Of a DNA stretch of 64,000 nt, positions 43,039 through 51,532 are shown in pieces. Numbering within the stretch: the stretch's first letter is position 1; every line of letters begins with the position of its first letter. The notes under the pieces are model-generated. The model was not told the DNA's origin. It ran no database searches and worked only from the letters and a program-made list of their open reading frames with translations. This DNA is from Oligoflexus sp. (GTDB lineage Bacteria; Bdellovibrionota_B; Oligoflexia; Oligoflexales; Oligoflexaceae): contig NZ_DASTAT010000010.1 of NCBI RefSeq assembly GCF_035712445.1, forward strand, positions 36,536-100,535. Direction: 5' to 3'. A program made the translations under genes and the position numbers.

Positions 43039-44601
43039 TTAGATGGAATCGCCGATATTCTCAATGATGTCTTTGTATGAATTCTCAAGTTTGCGCAAGG
43101 CATCTATGCTCTTGAGCTCAAATCCATAACGACTCGTCTTGGCAGAATAGATGCGATGCCTCTCCCGCAGCCTTCGCAGCGTGCTCTGGAACGCCACTTC
43201 AATCACCTCGATGCGAAGGCGCGCCCGAAGAGGCGAGCCGGCCATGAGTCGGGCGCATTCCTCATCGGGCTGGAAGACCAGAAAATCCACATCGGGATAC
43301 TGTTCGGAGACCGCGCGAAGCGAGGTTTCAAAACGCGTGGAAACCAGGGCTTTCACCATCTGGACGACCCCATAGTAACCGCCCTTGATATCCGCCGTGC
43401 CCGCGATCGTGGCCCGATAGGGCTTCATCGGATCTATGACGAAAACAAGGCGGGTACCATCCTCGACCACCGATTCCAGATTGCAGCTCTTGGTCACCTG
43501 CCCATCTATATACCAACGGTCACCGATGGCCTTGGGCGTAAAAAGTGGCGGCAGGGAACAGGAGGCGCGGATCGCAGCGCTTATGGGCATGCGATCGTGC
43601 GGAAAGCGGCCGAGGGTCACATGATCGAAGGTGTCCTGATCCGTGGCGCCGATATAGAGCTTGGGTTTGACGCCATCGAATTGATCGCTGACACCATGAT
43701 CCACAAAGAGTTCGTGCAGATAGGCTTCGAGCTTATCGCCTTTGAAAAAGCCGGTTGGAATGGATTCCATCGTGGCCTCCAGCCATTGGCTGAGCTTCAC
43801 GCGGCGCATTTTCAAAGAGCTGCTGATCATCCGCTTCAGAATGTGCAGGCCGGCCAGATCGAAGATGGTGGAGAGCTTGAACGGCGGATAGCGGGACGTG
43901 AGATCCATGACGCCGCGCACCAGTTCCTCGACTTCGATCTGGTTGGCGACCATGGAGCCGACGATGCTGCCGCTGCTGATACCGGAAATCACGTCGCAGG
44001 TATAAATGCTGCGGCCTTCAAAGGCGTGTTTCAAAGCCAGGATGGCTCCGGCCTGGTAAAGGAGGCCCTCGATCGCGCCGCCGCTCAGGGCCAGCCCGAC
44101 CTTGTTTTCCCGAATAATCCCGGCATAAAGGACGTCGCGCAACCAGCGGAGCATGAGCGCGGTCTTTTCCGGTTCCACGATCACATCGCGCACGTTCAGG
44201 CGACCCAGGATAAAGACCCGGTGATCGACGTCCGGCGTTTGCTTCAGGACGGTGACGATGCGTGAATTGGGGAAATGAAAGTCAGGACCCCAAAGCTGCG
44301 TGAGCGAACTCACGTCGCGGGCGATATGCTGCACGGCGGCCACGGCTTCCGTCGCATCGTCGCCGCGCTCATCATAAACCAGAAGATCGACGGGATGCTG
44401 CCGCAGAAAAGGGGTCACGCCGTCGATGTCGGTCATGATATGAATGCGCATCGTCATGCCTTTCAGCAGACGATGATTCAATTCGAAATTCTGGCTCAAG
44501 GCCCCGTCGTCGGGAAGCTTCCGGGCTCCAAGGCGTTCGAGCGCGGCCATGATAGCCGCCGAACGTGATGGAGCTGTAACGTAAAGCAGATACTGCCGCA
44601 T
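43039..44601 (-). CDS. Patatin-like phospholipase with N-terminal extension
   Basis: A 520-residue protein. ATG 44601 is preferred because AGG lies 9 bases upstream; ATG 44607 overlaps the dsbD stop (ATGA) and is possible. A roughly 160-residue N-terminal region of unknown kind precedes a patatin domain with LALSGGAIEG, the nucleophile elbow GISSGSIVG and the aspartate in YIDGQV. The substrate is unknown. No signal peptide is present, so it is cytoplasmic or membrane-associated. Confidence 0.85.
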   Translation of the reverse strand: MRQYLLYVTAPSRSAAIMAALERLGARKLPDDGALSQNFELNHRLLKGMTMRIHIMTDIDGVTPFLRQHPVDLLVYDERGDDATEAVAAVQHIARDVSSLTQLWGPDFHFPNSRIVTVLKQTPDVDHRVFILGRLNVRDVIVEPEKTALMLRWLRDVLYAGIIRENKVGLALSGGAIEGLLYQAGAILALKHAFEGRSIYTCDVISGISSGSIVGSMVANQIEVEELVRGVMDLTSRYPPFKLSTIFDLAGLHILKRMISSSLKMRRVKLSQWLEATMESIPTGFFKGDKLEAYLHELFVDHGVSDQFDGVKPKLYIGATDQDTFDHVTLGRFPHDRMPISAAIRASCSLPPLFTPKAIGDRWYIDGQVTKSCNLESVVEDGTRLVFVIDPMKPYRATIAGTADIKGGYYGVVQMVKALVSTRFETSLRAVSEQYPDVDFLVFQPDEECARLMAGSPLRARLRIEVIEVAFQSTLRRLRERHRIYSAKTSRYGFELKSIDALRKLENSYKDIIENIGDSI

Positions 44602-44603
44602 GA

Positions 44604-46433
44604 TCATTTTCCTTTGAAAGCCCGCAACTCTTCGAGCAGACGCTTCGCGCTGACCTTGCCTGTCAGCTTGCGGCTCTTGCTCAGATCGCCGTCAGGAGGA
44701 ACCATGACCAAAGTCGGAAGCCCTGGCATTTCGTACTTTTCTGCAAGAGCCATATCAGCGTCTGAACTCTGGGTCATGTCAAGTTTAACGGTAACCCATT
44801 CGTCCTGCAGCAAGGAAATCACTTCGGGGTCCTGGAATGTCGTCTTATCCATTTCCTTGCACGCGATGCACCAGTCGGCCCAGCCATCGATGAGGATGGG
44901 GCGGCCGGTTTTCTGCGCCTCGGTGTACGCTGTGCTTTCGTCCTTCAGCCAATGAAGTTTCGTAGCGATATCGCTGCCCGACAGCCACTGAATCCCCGCA
45001 AAGAGCGAGCACCCGAGAATAATGGTCGGCGCGAGCTGAACACCCTTGCGCAGAATCAAAGACGCGTCGCGGACGATCAGAATCAGGATCGGCAGAGTGA
45101 TGATGAGAAGACCTATGAAGAGTTTGAACCAGTATCCTTGCAAAGGTTTGATCCACTCCTGCAAAGGATTTTTCAGATAGTAAAGAGCGAGGGCGAACAT
45201 GGCGGCCGAGAAGATGATTTTCACGGCGACCTGGATGCGGGGGCTGACTTTAAAGGCGCTGACCCGCTTGGCCGCCATTCCGAGGAAGACGTAAGGCAAA
45301 GCGAAGCCGACGCTATAGAGGAAAAAGAGCCCCAGCGACTGCGAGGTGCTATTCAGCGTCGTGGCGTACGCAAGCAAAGCGCCCATGATGGGACCTGTGC
45401 AGGGAGCGGCGACCAGTCCAGCGCCCGCGCCCATTCCAAAGGCATTCAGGAACGAGGATTTTCCAGCGCCCATTTGCGAGCCGAAGGCCTGCAGCTTGCT
45501 CAAATCACCGAAGCCGAGCATGGTGAGCCCGAGCAGACCGAAAACAAGGGCGAAGCCTACGTTCACCCAGGGATTGGCGAGCACGGAACCAAACACGCCG
45601 CCACCCAGAGTCGCAAGCAGTCCAAGGCCTGTATAGGTGACGACGATACCCAGAGCGTAAACGAGGGTGGACGCGAGGCGCGCATGACCCTGCTGCGCCA
45701 GGAGCCTTAAAGTAATGGGAATCATCGGGAAAACACAGGGGGTCAGGTTAGTGGCAATGCCGCCGAGGAAGACGACGAGCAGCACAACGCCCCAGGAAAG
45801 TTTGCCGCTTTTCAATTGCTCGGCATACTGCTCTTCCGTGGTGAGATCATCGCTGCTTGCGCCTTCGCTGATTTTAGCCGCGGAATCATCCGGATTCGAA
45901 AGATCCTGGAGCGTTCCGCTGGCGGTCGGTGTTGCCGTGGCTTCTTCGTTGTAGACTGGAATCTTGAGGTCTTCGGTATAGGGAAAAAGACAAATCTGAT
46001 GGGTGCAGCCGAGAAACGTCACGCTGAGTGGCAGTGTTGTTTCGGTGTATTTCTGGGTACCGGTCAGCTCAATCTCGAAATCGCCTCCATCGTAGACTTC
46101 CACCTGGCCTTCACCCATCGGATCGTCCTGCAGGCGTGCGGTCGGAGCGGATTTAATGGCGACAATGAAATCGCCGGGCGCGCGCAATTCCAATCTACTT
46201 TTATAAATGGCGAAATTATCCTTGGTACGAAGACGCAGTCCGACCAGCAGGTGACCGTCGCGGTCCTGCACAGCCTGCACACCTTCCCAGATAATGACGT
46301 CATTTGGTCGTATGTCGAGCCTGGTCTTGGCGTTCGGATCGAGATCCTGAGCCTCAAGGCCTTGGACGGATAAAGTCAAAAAGGCGATCATACAAAGCAG
46401 CAGGCGGATACATTTCAAAACCAGACTCCTCAT
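44604..46433 (-). CDS. dsbD: Thiol:disulfide interchange protein DsbD
   Basis: A 609-residue protein with the three DsbD parts in order. A signal peptide and N-terminal immunoglobulin-like domain carry a Cys pair (FLGCTHQICLFP). The eight-span membrane core has NLTPCVFPMIPITL and GAGLVAAPCTGPIMGAL. The C-terminal thioredoxin domain has DGWADWCIACKEMDKTTF. It carries electrons from cytoplasmic thioredoxin to periplasmic disulfide isomerases and cytochrome c maturation proteins, fitting the many heme proteins and cysteine-paired exports nearby. The ribosome site before ATG 46433 is poor. Confidence 0.95.
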   Translation of the reverse strand: MRSLVLKCIRLLLCMIAFLTLSVQGLEAQDLDPNAKTRLDIRPNDVIIWEGVQAVQDRDGHLLVGLRLRTKDNFAIYKSRLELRAPGDFIVAIKSAPTARLQDDPMGEGQVEVYDGGDFEIELTGTQKYTETTLPLSVTFLGCTHQICLFPYTEDLKIPVYNEEATATPTASGTLQDLSNPDDSAAKISEGASSDDLTTEEQYAEQLKSGKLSWGVVLLVVFLGGIATNLTPCVFPMIPITLRLLAQQGHARLASTLVYALGIVVTYTGLGLLATLGGGVFGSVLANPWVNVGFALVFGLLGLTMLGFGDLSKLQAFGSQMGAGKSSFLNAFGMGAGAGLVAAPCTGPIMGALLAYATTLNSTSQSLGLFFLYSVGFALPYVFLGMAAKRVSAFKVSPRIQVAVKIIFSAAMFALALYYLKNPLQEWIKPLQGYWFKLFIGLLIITLPILILIVRDASLILRKGVQLAPTIILGCSLFAGIQWLSGSDIATKLHWLKDESTAYTEAQKTGRPILIDGWADWCIACKEMDKTTFQDPEVISLLQDEWVTVKLDMTQSSDADMALAEKYEMPGLPTLVMVPPDGDLSKSRKLTGKVSAKRLLEELRAFKGK

Positions 46434-46518
46434 CTACAGGGTTCTCATTTCTTATAACCGACGGACTTGTCCGGGGGAAGCCGGACGGGCTCCAAGGCCA
46501 GCTCTGGTCAAAGTTCTC

Positions 46519-46547
46519 TTGACTTGACGGGGACTTTCCCGTACTAG
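46519..46547 (+). promoter_or_regulatory. Sigma-70-like promoter candidate for rplX
   Basis: TTGACT (46519-46524), a 17-base spacer, then TACTAG (46542-46547). The -35 matches well and the -10 only half. It lies about 80 bases before the rplX start. Confidence 0.4.
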
Positions 46548-46623
46548 AGAAGTTCGCTTAGGGCAAGATTCGCCAAAAAAGCTGTAAAAACCAGAATCAT
46601 CAACGTTTAAATGGATACCCGAC

Positions 46624-46968
46624 ATGGCTCAGACTACAAAGACGAAATATCAGGAAAAGTTTCGTTTGAAGAAAGGCGACGAAGTCGTCATCCTCACCGG
46701 CAAATCCAAAGGCGGTGTTGGCAAGATCGATCGCGTTGACTTCAAGAAGAACGCAGTCTTTGTCGCCGGTCAAAACATTTTCAAAAAACATAGCCGTCCT
46801 GGTGCCGATGGCACTGAAGGTGGCATCATCGACAAAGCCATGCCTGTGCACATCAGCAACGTGGCCTTGGTCGATCCCAAGTCCAAGAAAAGAACAGGAA
46901 TCGCCTACCAAGGCCAGAAGAGCGAAAAAGTCCGCGTAGCGAAAGCTTCGAAGACCGTTCTGAGCTGA
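46624..46968 (+). CDS. rplX: 50S ribosomal protein L24, standing alone
   Basis: A 114-residue protein with the L24 KOW motif (LKKGDEVVILTGKSKGGVGKI) and the C-terminal pattern GIIDKAMPVHISNVALVDP, also found in L24. It binds 23S rRNA early in large-subunit assembly. In most bacteria rplX sits between rplN and rplE in the spc operon; here it is a single gene with its own terminator. A second, canonical copy elsewhere cannot be excluded. Confidence 0.9.
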   Translation: MAQTTKTKYQEKFRLKKGDEVVILTGKSKGGVGKIDRVDFKKNAVFVAGQNIFKKHSRPGADGTEGGIIDKAMPVHISNVALVDPKSKKRTGIAYQGQKSEKVRVAKASKTVLS

Positions 46969-47001
46969 TTCCTTCACGACGCTTGAAAATTAAATCGTCT
47001 C

Positions 47002-47040
47002 AAAAAGCCGAAGCATGCTGTGTTTCGGCTTTTTGCTTTT
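47002..47040 (+). terminator. Intrinsic terminator of rplX
   Basis: AAAAGCCGAA (47003-47012) pairs with TTCGGCTTTT (47025-47034) around a 12-base loop, and the T-rich stretch continues (GCTTTTTTT). Confidence 0.85.
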
Positions 47041-47268
47041 TTTCCACGGATCTCGCCGAACTTAAATTCTACCGCAAGTTGCCTGATATTCCTTCGCGTT
47101 TTATTGCGCTGCTCGTTCGCGTGAAGTCCTACGGTCTTTTGGATTTCACGCGGTGTACAAAGGTAAAAAAAAACCAGCTTTCGGTTGCTTCCCTTTGCGG
47201 AGTTATGATGTAATAGGCCGGATTTTAAAATGCGTTATCGTCGCAATATGGACCTCAGTAGGTGCTAG

Positions 47269-47928
47269 ATGAAGTTTTTCCGGGTGGGTTTTCTTTCTAT
47301 TTCCCTTGCAGCCCTTTTCGCTCCTGGTCACGCTATGTCTCAGGATGAAGGTCGGGGCGAACGTGCCTATAAACTCTGTACCTATTGTCATGGGGAGCAG
47401 GGTGAAGGGCGTCAGGATTTGGCATCGCCCTCGATTGCAGGCTTGCCAGAGTGGTATCTGAAGGCTCAGCTCACGAAGTTCTCGGAAGGTGCGCGGGGTC
47501 TTCACCCGCAGGATCTGGGCGGAATGAAAATGCGTCCCATGGCGCGGACTCTTTTTGCCAATCAGAACGACATCGACGCCGTGTCTAAATACGTCGCCGG
47601 TCTGCCCCGTCCGCAGCTGCAGCCTACTGTCAAAGGCCGTCCTATCAAAGGCCAGGCTACGTTCCAGGTTTGTGTTTCCTGTCACGGCGAGAACGCCCAG
47701 GGCAACCAGGCACTCAACGCGCCTCCTTTGGCCGGTGCCAGCGACTGGTATCTCGTCACTCAGCTGAAGAATTTCAAAGCGGGTATTCGCGGCGGCGATC
47801 CAGTCAAGGATCCCACGGGCGCCAGCATGCGGCCTATGGCCACTGCGCTCAGTCCTAAGGCCATGGCTGATGTTGTTTCGTACATCAACCTGCTTCATCA
47901 AAAACAGCAGCAACAACCAAAACAATAA
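47269..47928 (+). CDS. Diheme cytochrome c (c4/c553-like)
   Basis: A 219-residue protein with signal peptide (VGFLSISLAALFAPGHAMS). It has two c-type domains, each with CxxCH (CTYCHGEQGEG and CVSCHGENAQG) and each followed by a KMRPMARTLF or SMRPMATALS methionine ligand. The two-domain layout is that of cytochrome c4. It should be the periplasmic electron donor to the oxidase encoded immediately downstream. It is the first gene of that operon. Confidence 0.93.
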   Translation: MKFFRVGFLSISLAALFAPGHAMSQDEGRGERAYKLCTYCHGEQGEGRQDLASPSIAGLPEWYLKAQLTKFSEGARGLHPQDLGGMKMRPMARTLFANQNDIDAVSKYVAGLPRPQLQPTVKGRPIKGQATFQVCVSCHGENAQGNQALNAPPLAGASDWYLVTQLKNFKAGIRGGDPVKDPTGASMRPMATALSPKAMADVVSYINLLHQKQQQQPKQ

Positions 47929-47944
47929 GACTTGAGGATGCCCG

Positions 47945-48049
47945 GTGAAATCGGATGACGCTGATCAGCTGAGTAAGAAGTTGTTTTACATCATCGTTGC
48001 GGGGGTCGTAGCTTACGGCGCCGCAGTGCTGTATTTTGTTTTGCGCTAA
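47945..48049 (+). CDS. 34-residue single-span membrane protein of the oxidase operon
   Basis: GTG 47945 opens a 34-codon frame ending TAA 48049, with GAGG 7 bases upstream. The product starts MKSDDADQLSKK and then has one membrane span (LFYIIVAGVVAYGAAVLY) ending FVLR. It fills the gap between the cytochrome c and subunit II genes. By size and position it resembles small accessory oxidase subunits such as CcoQ-type or CtaF-type peptides, though I cannot show homology. Confidence 0.6.
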   Translation: MKSDDADQLSKKLFYIIVAGVVAYGAAVLYFVLR

Positions 48050-48070
48050 GACGTTGAGGGATAAGATATT

Positions 48071-48760
48071 ATGCTGGATTTTATGTCTCTATTGCGTGAA
48101 AGCGCGTCGACCTTCGCTCGTGACATTGACCACCTGATCGCCTGGGTTGCGATCCTCGGCGGCTTCTGGTGGCTGATCGCCGAAGGCGTTTTGGTCTGGC
48201 TGATTGTTAAATTCCGCCATAAAGAAGGCGTTCGCGCCCAGTACATCACAGGCGAAAAGAAAGAGGAAATGAAGTGGATTCATTGGCCTCACAACTTGAT
48301 TCTGCTCTGTGACGTCGCCATCATCATCATGGCTATCAATGTTTGGTACAACGTGAAGCAGAAGCTGCCTCCTGCCGATGACACGATCCGCGTGATCGGT
48401 CAGCAGTGGTCCTGGCGTTTCGTGCATTCCGGCAAGGATGGTATCCTCGGCACGCCTGATGACGTGGAAACGGTCGAAGACCTGCACGTTCAGGTCGGCA
48501 AGACCTACCATTTCAAACTGGAAACGACGGACGTTCTGCACAACTTCTCGGTCCCGGTCTTCCGTCTGAAACAGGACTCCATCCCCGGTCGCGTGATCAC
48601 AGGCTGGTTCAAGCCCACGATGACGGGTACCTTCGACATCCAGTGCGCAGAGATGTGCGGGATTGGTCACGGTATCATGATGGGCCGCATCCATGTGCAG
48701 ACGCCTGAAGAATACGACCAGTGGCTGTCGACCCAACAGAAAGTTGCCCAATCACACTGA
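48071..48760 (+). CDS. coxB: Cytochrome c oxidase subunit II
   Basis: A 229-residue protein with two N-terminal membrane spans (LIAWVAILGGFWWLIAEGVLV, and a second at NLILLCDVAIIIMAI), then a cupredoxin domain. CuA ligands are complete: His157 (DVLHNF), Cys192, Glu194, Cys196, His200 and Met203 in CAEMCGIGHGIM. IGQQWSWRF is the usual aromatic electron-entry segment. It receives electrons from cytochrome c. There is no fused cytochrome c domain, but a diheme cytochrome c gene precedes it. Confidence 0.97.
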   Translation: MLDFMSLLRESASTFARDIDHLIAWVAILGGFWWLIAEGVLVWLIVKFRHKEGVRAQYITGEKKEEMKWIHWPHNLILLCDVAIIIMAINVWYNVKQKLPPADDTIRVIGQQWSWRFVHSGKDGILGTPDDVETVEDLHVQVGKTYHFKLETTDVLHNFSVPVFRLKQDSIPGRVITGWFKPTMTGTFDIQCAEMCGIGHGIMMGRIHVQTPEEYDQWLSTQQKVAQSH

Positions 48761-48793
48761 TGATTTGAATCTCGCTTAACGATTAGGTGAAAC

Positions 48794-50485
48794 ATGTCAA
48801 GCACGCACGCAGCACATCACGACGATCATCACCATATGAGCTTTTGGCAGAAATACGTCTTTTCTGTCGATCACAAGGTCATTGGGATGCAGTACCTCCT
48901 CACCGGTATCCTTATGGGTGTTATCGGTGCTTATATGTCCTATGTTTTCCGTATGCAGCTCGCTTTCCCTGGTAAAGAAGTCCCCTTCTTCGGCCTCGTG
49001 ACCGCTGCTGAATACAACGCTCTGATCACCAACCACGGTTCGATCATGATTTTCTGGTTCGCGATGCCTGTCTTGATCGCGGCCTTCGGCAACTTCCTGA
49101 TTCCGCTCATGATCGGTGCGGATGATATGGTGTTCCCCCGCATCAACCGCCTTTCGTACCAGATCTTCCTTCTGTCCGCAGTGATCCTGATCGTCAGCTT
49201 CTTCGTTCCAGGCGGCGGTTTCGGTGGAGCCTGGACCGCGTATCCGCCTCTGTCGGCCAAGGCCGAATATAACCTGACGCCATGGGGTTCGAGTCTCTGG
49301 CTTCTGGCGGTGGCTTTGGAATTCGTGGCCTTCCTCCTGGGTGGTATCAACTTCATTACGACTCTGATGAACTCGCGTGCCAAGGGCATGAAGTATCTGG
49401 ATATCCCCATCGTTCTGTGGATGATCGTGATCGCCAGCATTCTCTTCATGGCTTCGGTTGGTCCGCTGATCGCCGGCGCTATCATGCTCCTCTTTGACCA
49501 GCTCATCGGCACGGGCTTCTTTGATCCCTCCCGCGGCGGCGACCCTGTCCTGTGGCAGCATTTGTTCTGGTTCTTCGGTCACCCCGAGGTTTACGTCGTT
49601 CTTCTTCCTGCCATGGGTATCGTGGCTGAAGTGATGACGACCTTCTCGCGCAAAAAACTCTTTGCCTATAAAACCGTCCTTTTCACCACGATCGCAACCG
49701 GTGTCTTGAGCTTCTTTGTTTGGGCTCACCATCAGTTCATCGCCGGTATCGACCCGCGCATGGCGAACATCTTCACGGTCACGACCGTTTTGATCTCGAT
49801 CCCCATCGCGGAAATGCTCTTCGTTTACATCGCGACTCTTTACGGCGGGTCGATCCGCTTCACCACTGCCATGCTTTTCGCCCTGGCGTTCCTGGCCACC
49901 TTCCTCATCGGTGGTGTGACCGGTATCTTCCTGGGTGCCAGCGGCGCGGATATCTACTTCCATGATACCTACTTCGTGATCGCGCACTTCCACTACACCT
50001 TCGTGCCGATCGCTGTGATCGCGGTGTTTGCGGGTATCTATTACTGGTTCCCGAAAATGTTCGGTCGTTTCATGAACGAGACTTTGGGTAAAATTCACTT
50101 CTGGGGTACCTTCCTCCCGTTCAACACGATCTTCCTGCCTCTGTTCTTTACAGGCGCAGCAGGTGACCACCGCCGTATCTTCACCTATGCGAATTTCCCT
50201 CAGCTGGCGACACCAGGTCTGCAGGATCTCCGCATTATCGCGACCGTTTCGGTTGTGATCCTGATCTGCTTCCAATTCCTCTTTTTCTGGAACTTCTTCT
50301 ACAGCATGTTCCGTGGTGCCAAAGCCGGCAAGAACCCATGGAATGCGAACACCTTGGAATGGGTTGCTCCGTCGCCGCCTCCACATGGTAACTTTGATGT
50401 GTTCCCTGAAGTGTATCGGGGTCCTTATGAGTTCAGTGTGCCAGGTCGCGCTCAAGATTTCTGGCCACAAAACGAGAAAGCCTAA
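48794..50485 (+). CDS. coxA: Cytochrome c oxidase subunit I, K-channel lysine absent
   Basis: A 563-residue heme-copper oxidase catalytic subunit. Visible: FSVDHKVIGMQY at the start, D-channel residues in FGNFLIPLMIGADDMVFPRIN, the CuB His263 cross-linked with Tyr267 and Glu265 in GHPEVY (A1-type), His312 and His313 in WAHHQF, and HFHYTF for the hemes. The K-channel position equivalent to Lys362 is Met341 (IPIAEMLFVY, where the standard is VPTGIKIFSW), with matching spacing of 78 residues from the CuB His. It reduces O2 to water and pumps protons in the inner membrane; the missing lysine makes the proton route unusual. Confidence 0.97.
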   Translation: MSSTHAAHHDDHHHMSFWQKYVFSVDHKVIGMQYLLTGILMGVIGAYMSYVFRMQLAFPGKEVPFFGLVTAAEYNALITNHGSIMIFWFAMPVLIAAFGNFLIPLMIGADDMVFPRINRLSYQIFLLSAVILIVSFFVPGGGFGGAWTAYPPLSAKAEYNLTPWGSSLWLLAVALEFVAFLLGGINFITTLMNSRAKGMKYLDIPIVLWMIVIASILFMASVGPLIAGAIMLLFDQLIGTGFFDPSRGGDPVLWQHLFWFFGHPEVYVVLLPAMGIVAEVMTTFSRKKLFAYKTVLFTTIATGVLSFFVWAHHQFIAGIDPRMANIFTVTTVLISIPIAEMLFVYIATLYGGSIRFTTAMLFALAFLATFLIGGVTGIFLGASGADIYFHDTYFVIAHFHYTFVPIAVIAVFAGIYYWFPKMFGRFMNETLGKIHFWGTFLPFNTIFLPLFFTGAAGDHRRIFTYANFPQLATPGLQDLRIIATVSVVILICFQFLFFWNFFYSMFRGAKAGKNPWNANTLEWVAPSPPPHGNFDVFPEVYRGPYEFSVPGRAQDFWPQNEKA

Positions 50486-50503
50486 TCTGCAGAGGAAGAG
50501 AAC

Positions 50504-51082
50504 GTGGGAATGCAAACTCCAGTAGCGACGGGTCGCAGTGTAACAGGTATACCAACAGGCCGCTTGGCGGTCTGGTGGGTCATTGGGTCGGAGATCGTGA
50601 TCTTCGGCGGTCTTCTGATGTACTATATTATGCTGCGTAATAAGTACGATTATTGGGCTGAAAGTTCGGCGCATACTGCCACCATGGCTGGCGCGTTGAA
50701 CACCTTCATCCTTTTGACTTCGTCATTGTTTATTGTTCTGGCTCACTACTATGCTGAGAAGAAGGATCACCTGAAATCCTTCAAGTACATTTGGATGACG
50801 ATCGCCGGTGGTCTTGGCTTCCTCGTGGTAAAATCCATTGAGTGGACCAACGAAATCATGTCCGGTTATACGATCACTTCGGAACTGTTCTGGTCCTTCT
50901 ATTATACAGCTGCCGGGATCCATGCCGTCCACGTTATCGCGGGTATGGTGATCATGGGAATTATCTCCTTCGATGTTCTGCAGAAGAAAAACATGCATCG
51001 CGTCGAACTTATCGGTATCTACTGGCACTTTGTGGATATCGTCTGGATCTTTCTGTTCCCCTTGCTCTATATCGCGAAATGA
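50504..51082 (+). CDS. coxC: Cytochrome c oxidase subunit III (first copy)
   Basis: A 192-residue protein. GTG 50504 has GAGG about 8 bases upstream; ATG 50510 is an alternative. It has five or so membrane spans, the conserved Glu in GSEIVIFGGLLMYY, and the COX3-type SELFWSFYYTAAGIHAVHV and YWHFVDIVWIFLFP segments. Subunit III stabilises proton uptake by the D-channel. It is 18 bases after subunit I. Confidence 0.93.
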   Translation: MGMQTPVATGRSVTGIPTGRLAVWWVIGSEIVIFGGLLMYYIMLRNKYDYWAESSAHTATMAGALNTFILLTSSLFIVLAHYYAEKKDHLKSFKYIWMTIAGGLGFLVVKSIEWTNEIMSGYTITSELFWSFYYTAAGIHAVHVIAGMVIMGIISFDVLQKKNMHRVELIGIYWHFVDIVWIFLFPLLYIAK

Positions 51083-51099
51083 TTGGTTGGGAGGCTTAA

Positions 51100-51465
51100 A
51101 TGGCAGATCACGCGCATAACGAAGAACATCACGGTCCGGCTTTTTACGTTAAGATTTACTGGGTCCTTCTGGCCCTTCTTGTGGTCAGTATCATCGGTCC
51201 GGAGCTGGGCAATCGGCACTTGACCTTGATTACCGCGTTTGGTATCGCCATCGTCAAGGCTCTGATGGTGGCTGCGTACTTCATGCATCTGAAGATCGAA
51301 AAGAAGTACATCTGGTATATGCTCTATACCATGCTCCTCATGGTTTTCCTGTTCTTCCTTGGTACCGCGGCTGACACCATGAAGCCCGATGGAAACAACT
51401 GGAGAAACGAAGCCGCCCATCGGCTGATTGAGCAGCACAAGGGCAGCACGCCAGCGCCCCATTGA
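51100..51465 (+). CDS. coxD: Cytochrome c oxidase subunit IV-like protein
   Basis: A 121-residue protein with three membrane spans; GGGAGG precedes ATG 51100. A His-rich N-terminus (DHAHNEEHHG), then IYWVLLALLVVSIIGPELG and the family signature GIAIVKALMVAAYFMHLKIE. Bacterial caa3-type oxidases carry such a subunit IV, which stabilises the complex. It follows coxC by 17 bases. Confidence 0.9.
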   Translation: MADHAHNEEHHGPAFYVKIYWVLLALLVVSIIGPELGNRHLTLITAFGIAIVKALMVAAYFMHLKIEKKYIWYMLYTMLLMVFLFFLGTAADTMKPDGNNWRNEAAHRLIEQHKGSTPAPH

Positions 51466-51485
51466 TTTTTGAAATTTACAGCGTG

Positions 51486-51508
51486 CCCGGTCGTGCCATA
51501 CGGCCGGG
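51486..51508 (+). terminator. Hairpin inside the oxidase operon
   Basis: CCCGGTCG (51486-51493) and CGGCCGGG (51501-51508) pair with one G-T pair and a 7-base loop; only a weak T-containing tail follows. It may cause partial termination before the second subunit III gene. Confidence 0.4.
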
Positions 51509-51532
51509 TTGCTTGTCCCTCAAGGAGTCCCT

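Noticed and set aside
48797-50674. 625-codon minus-strand frame antisense to oxidase subunit I
   Set aside because: Rich in charged and rare residues with no family motif; the plus strand encodes a complete subunit I with all ligands.
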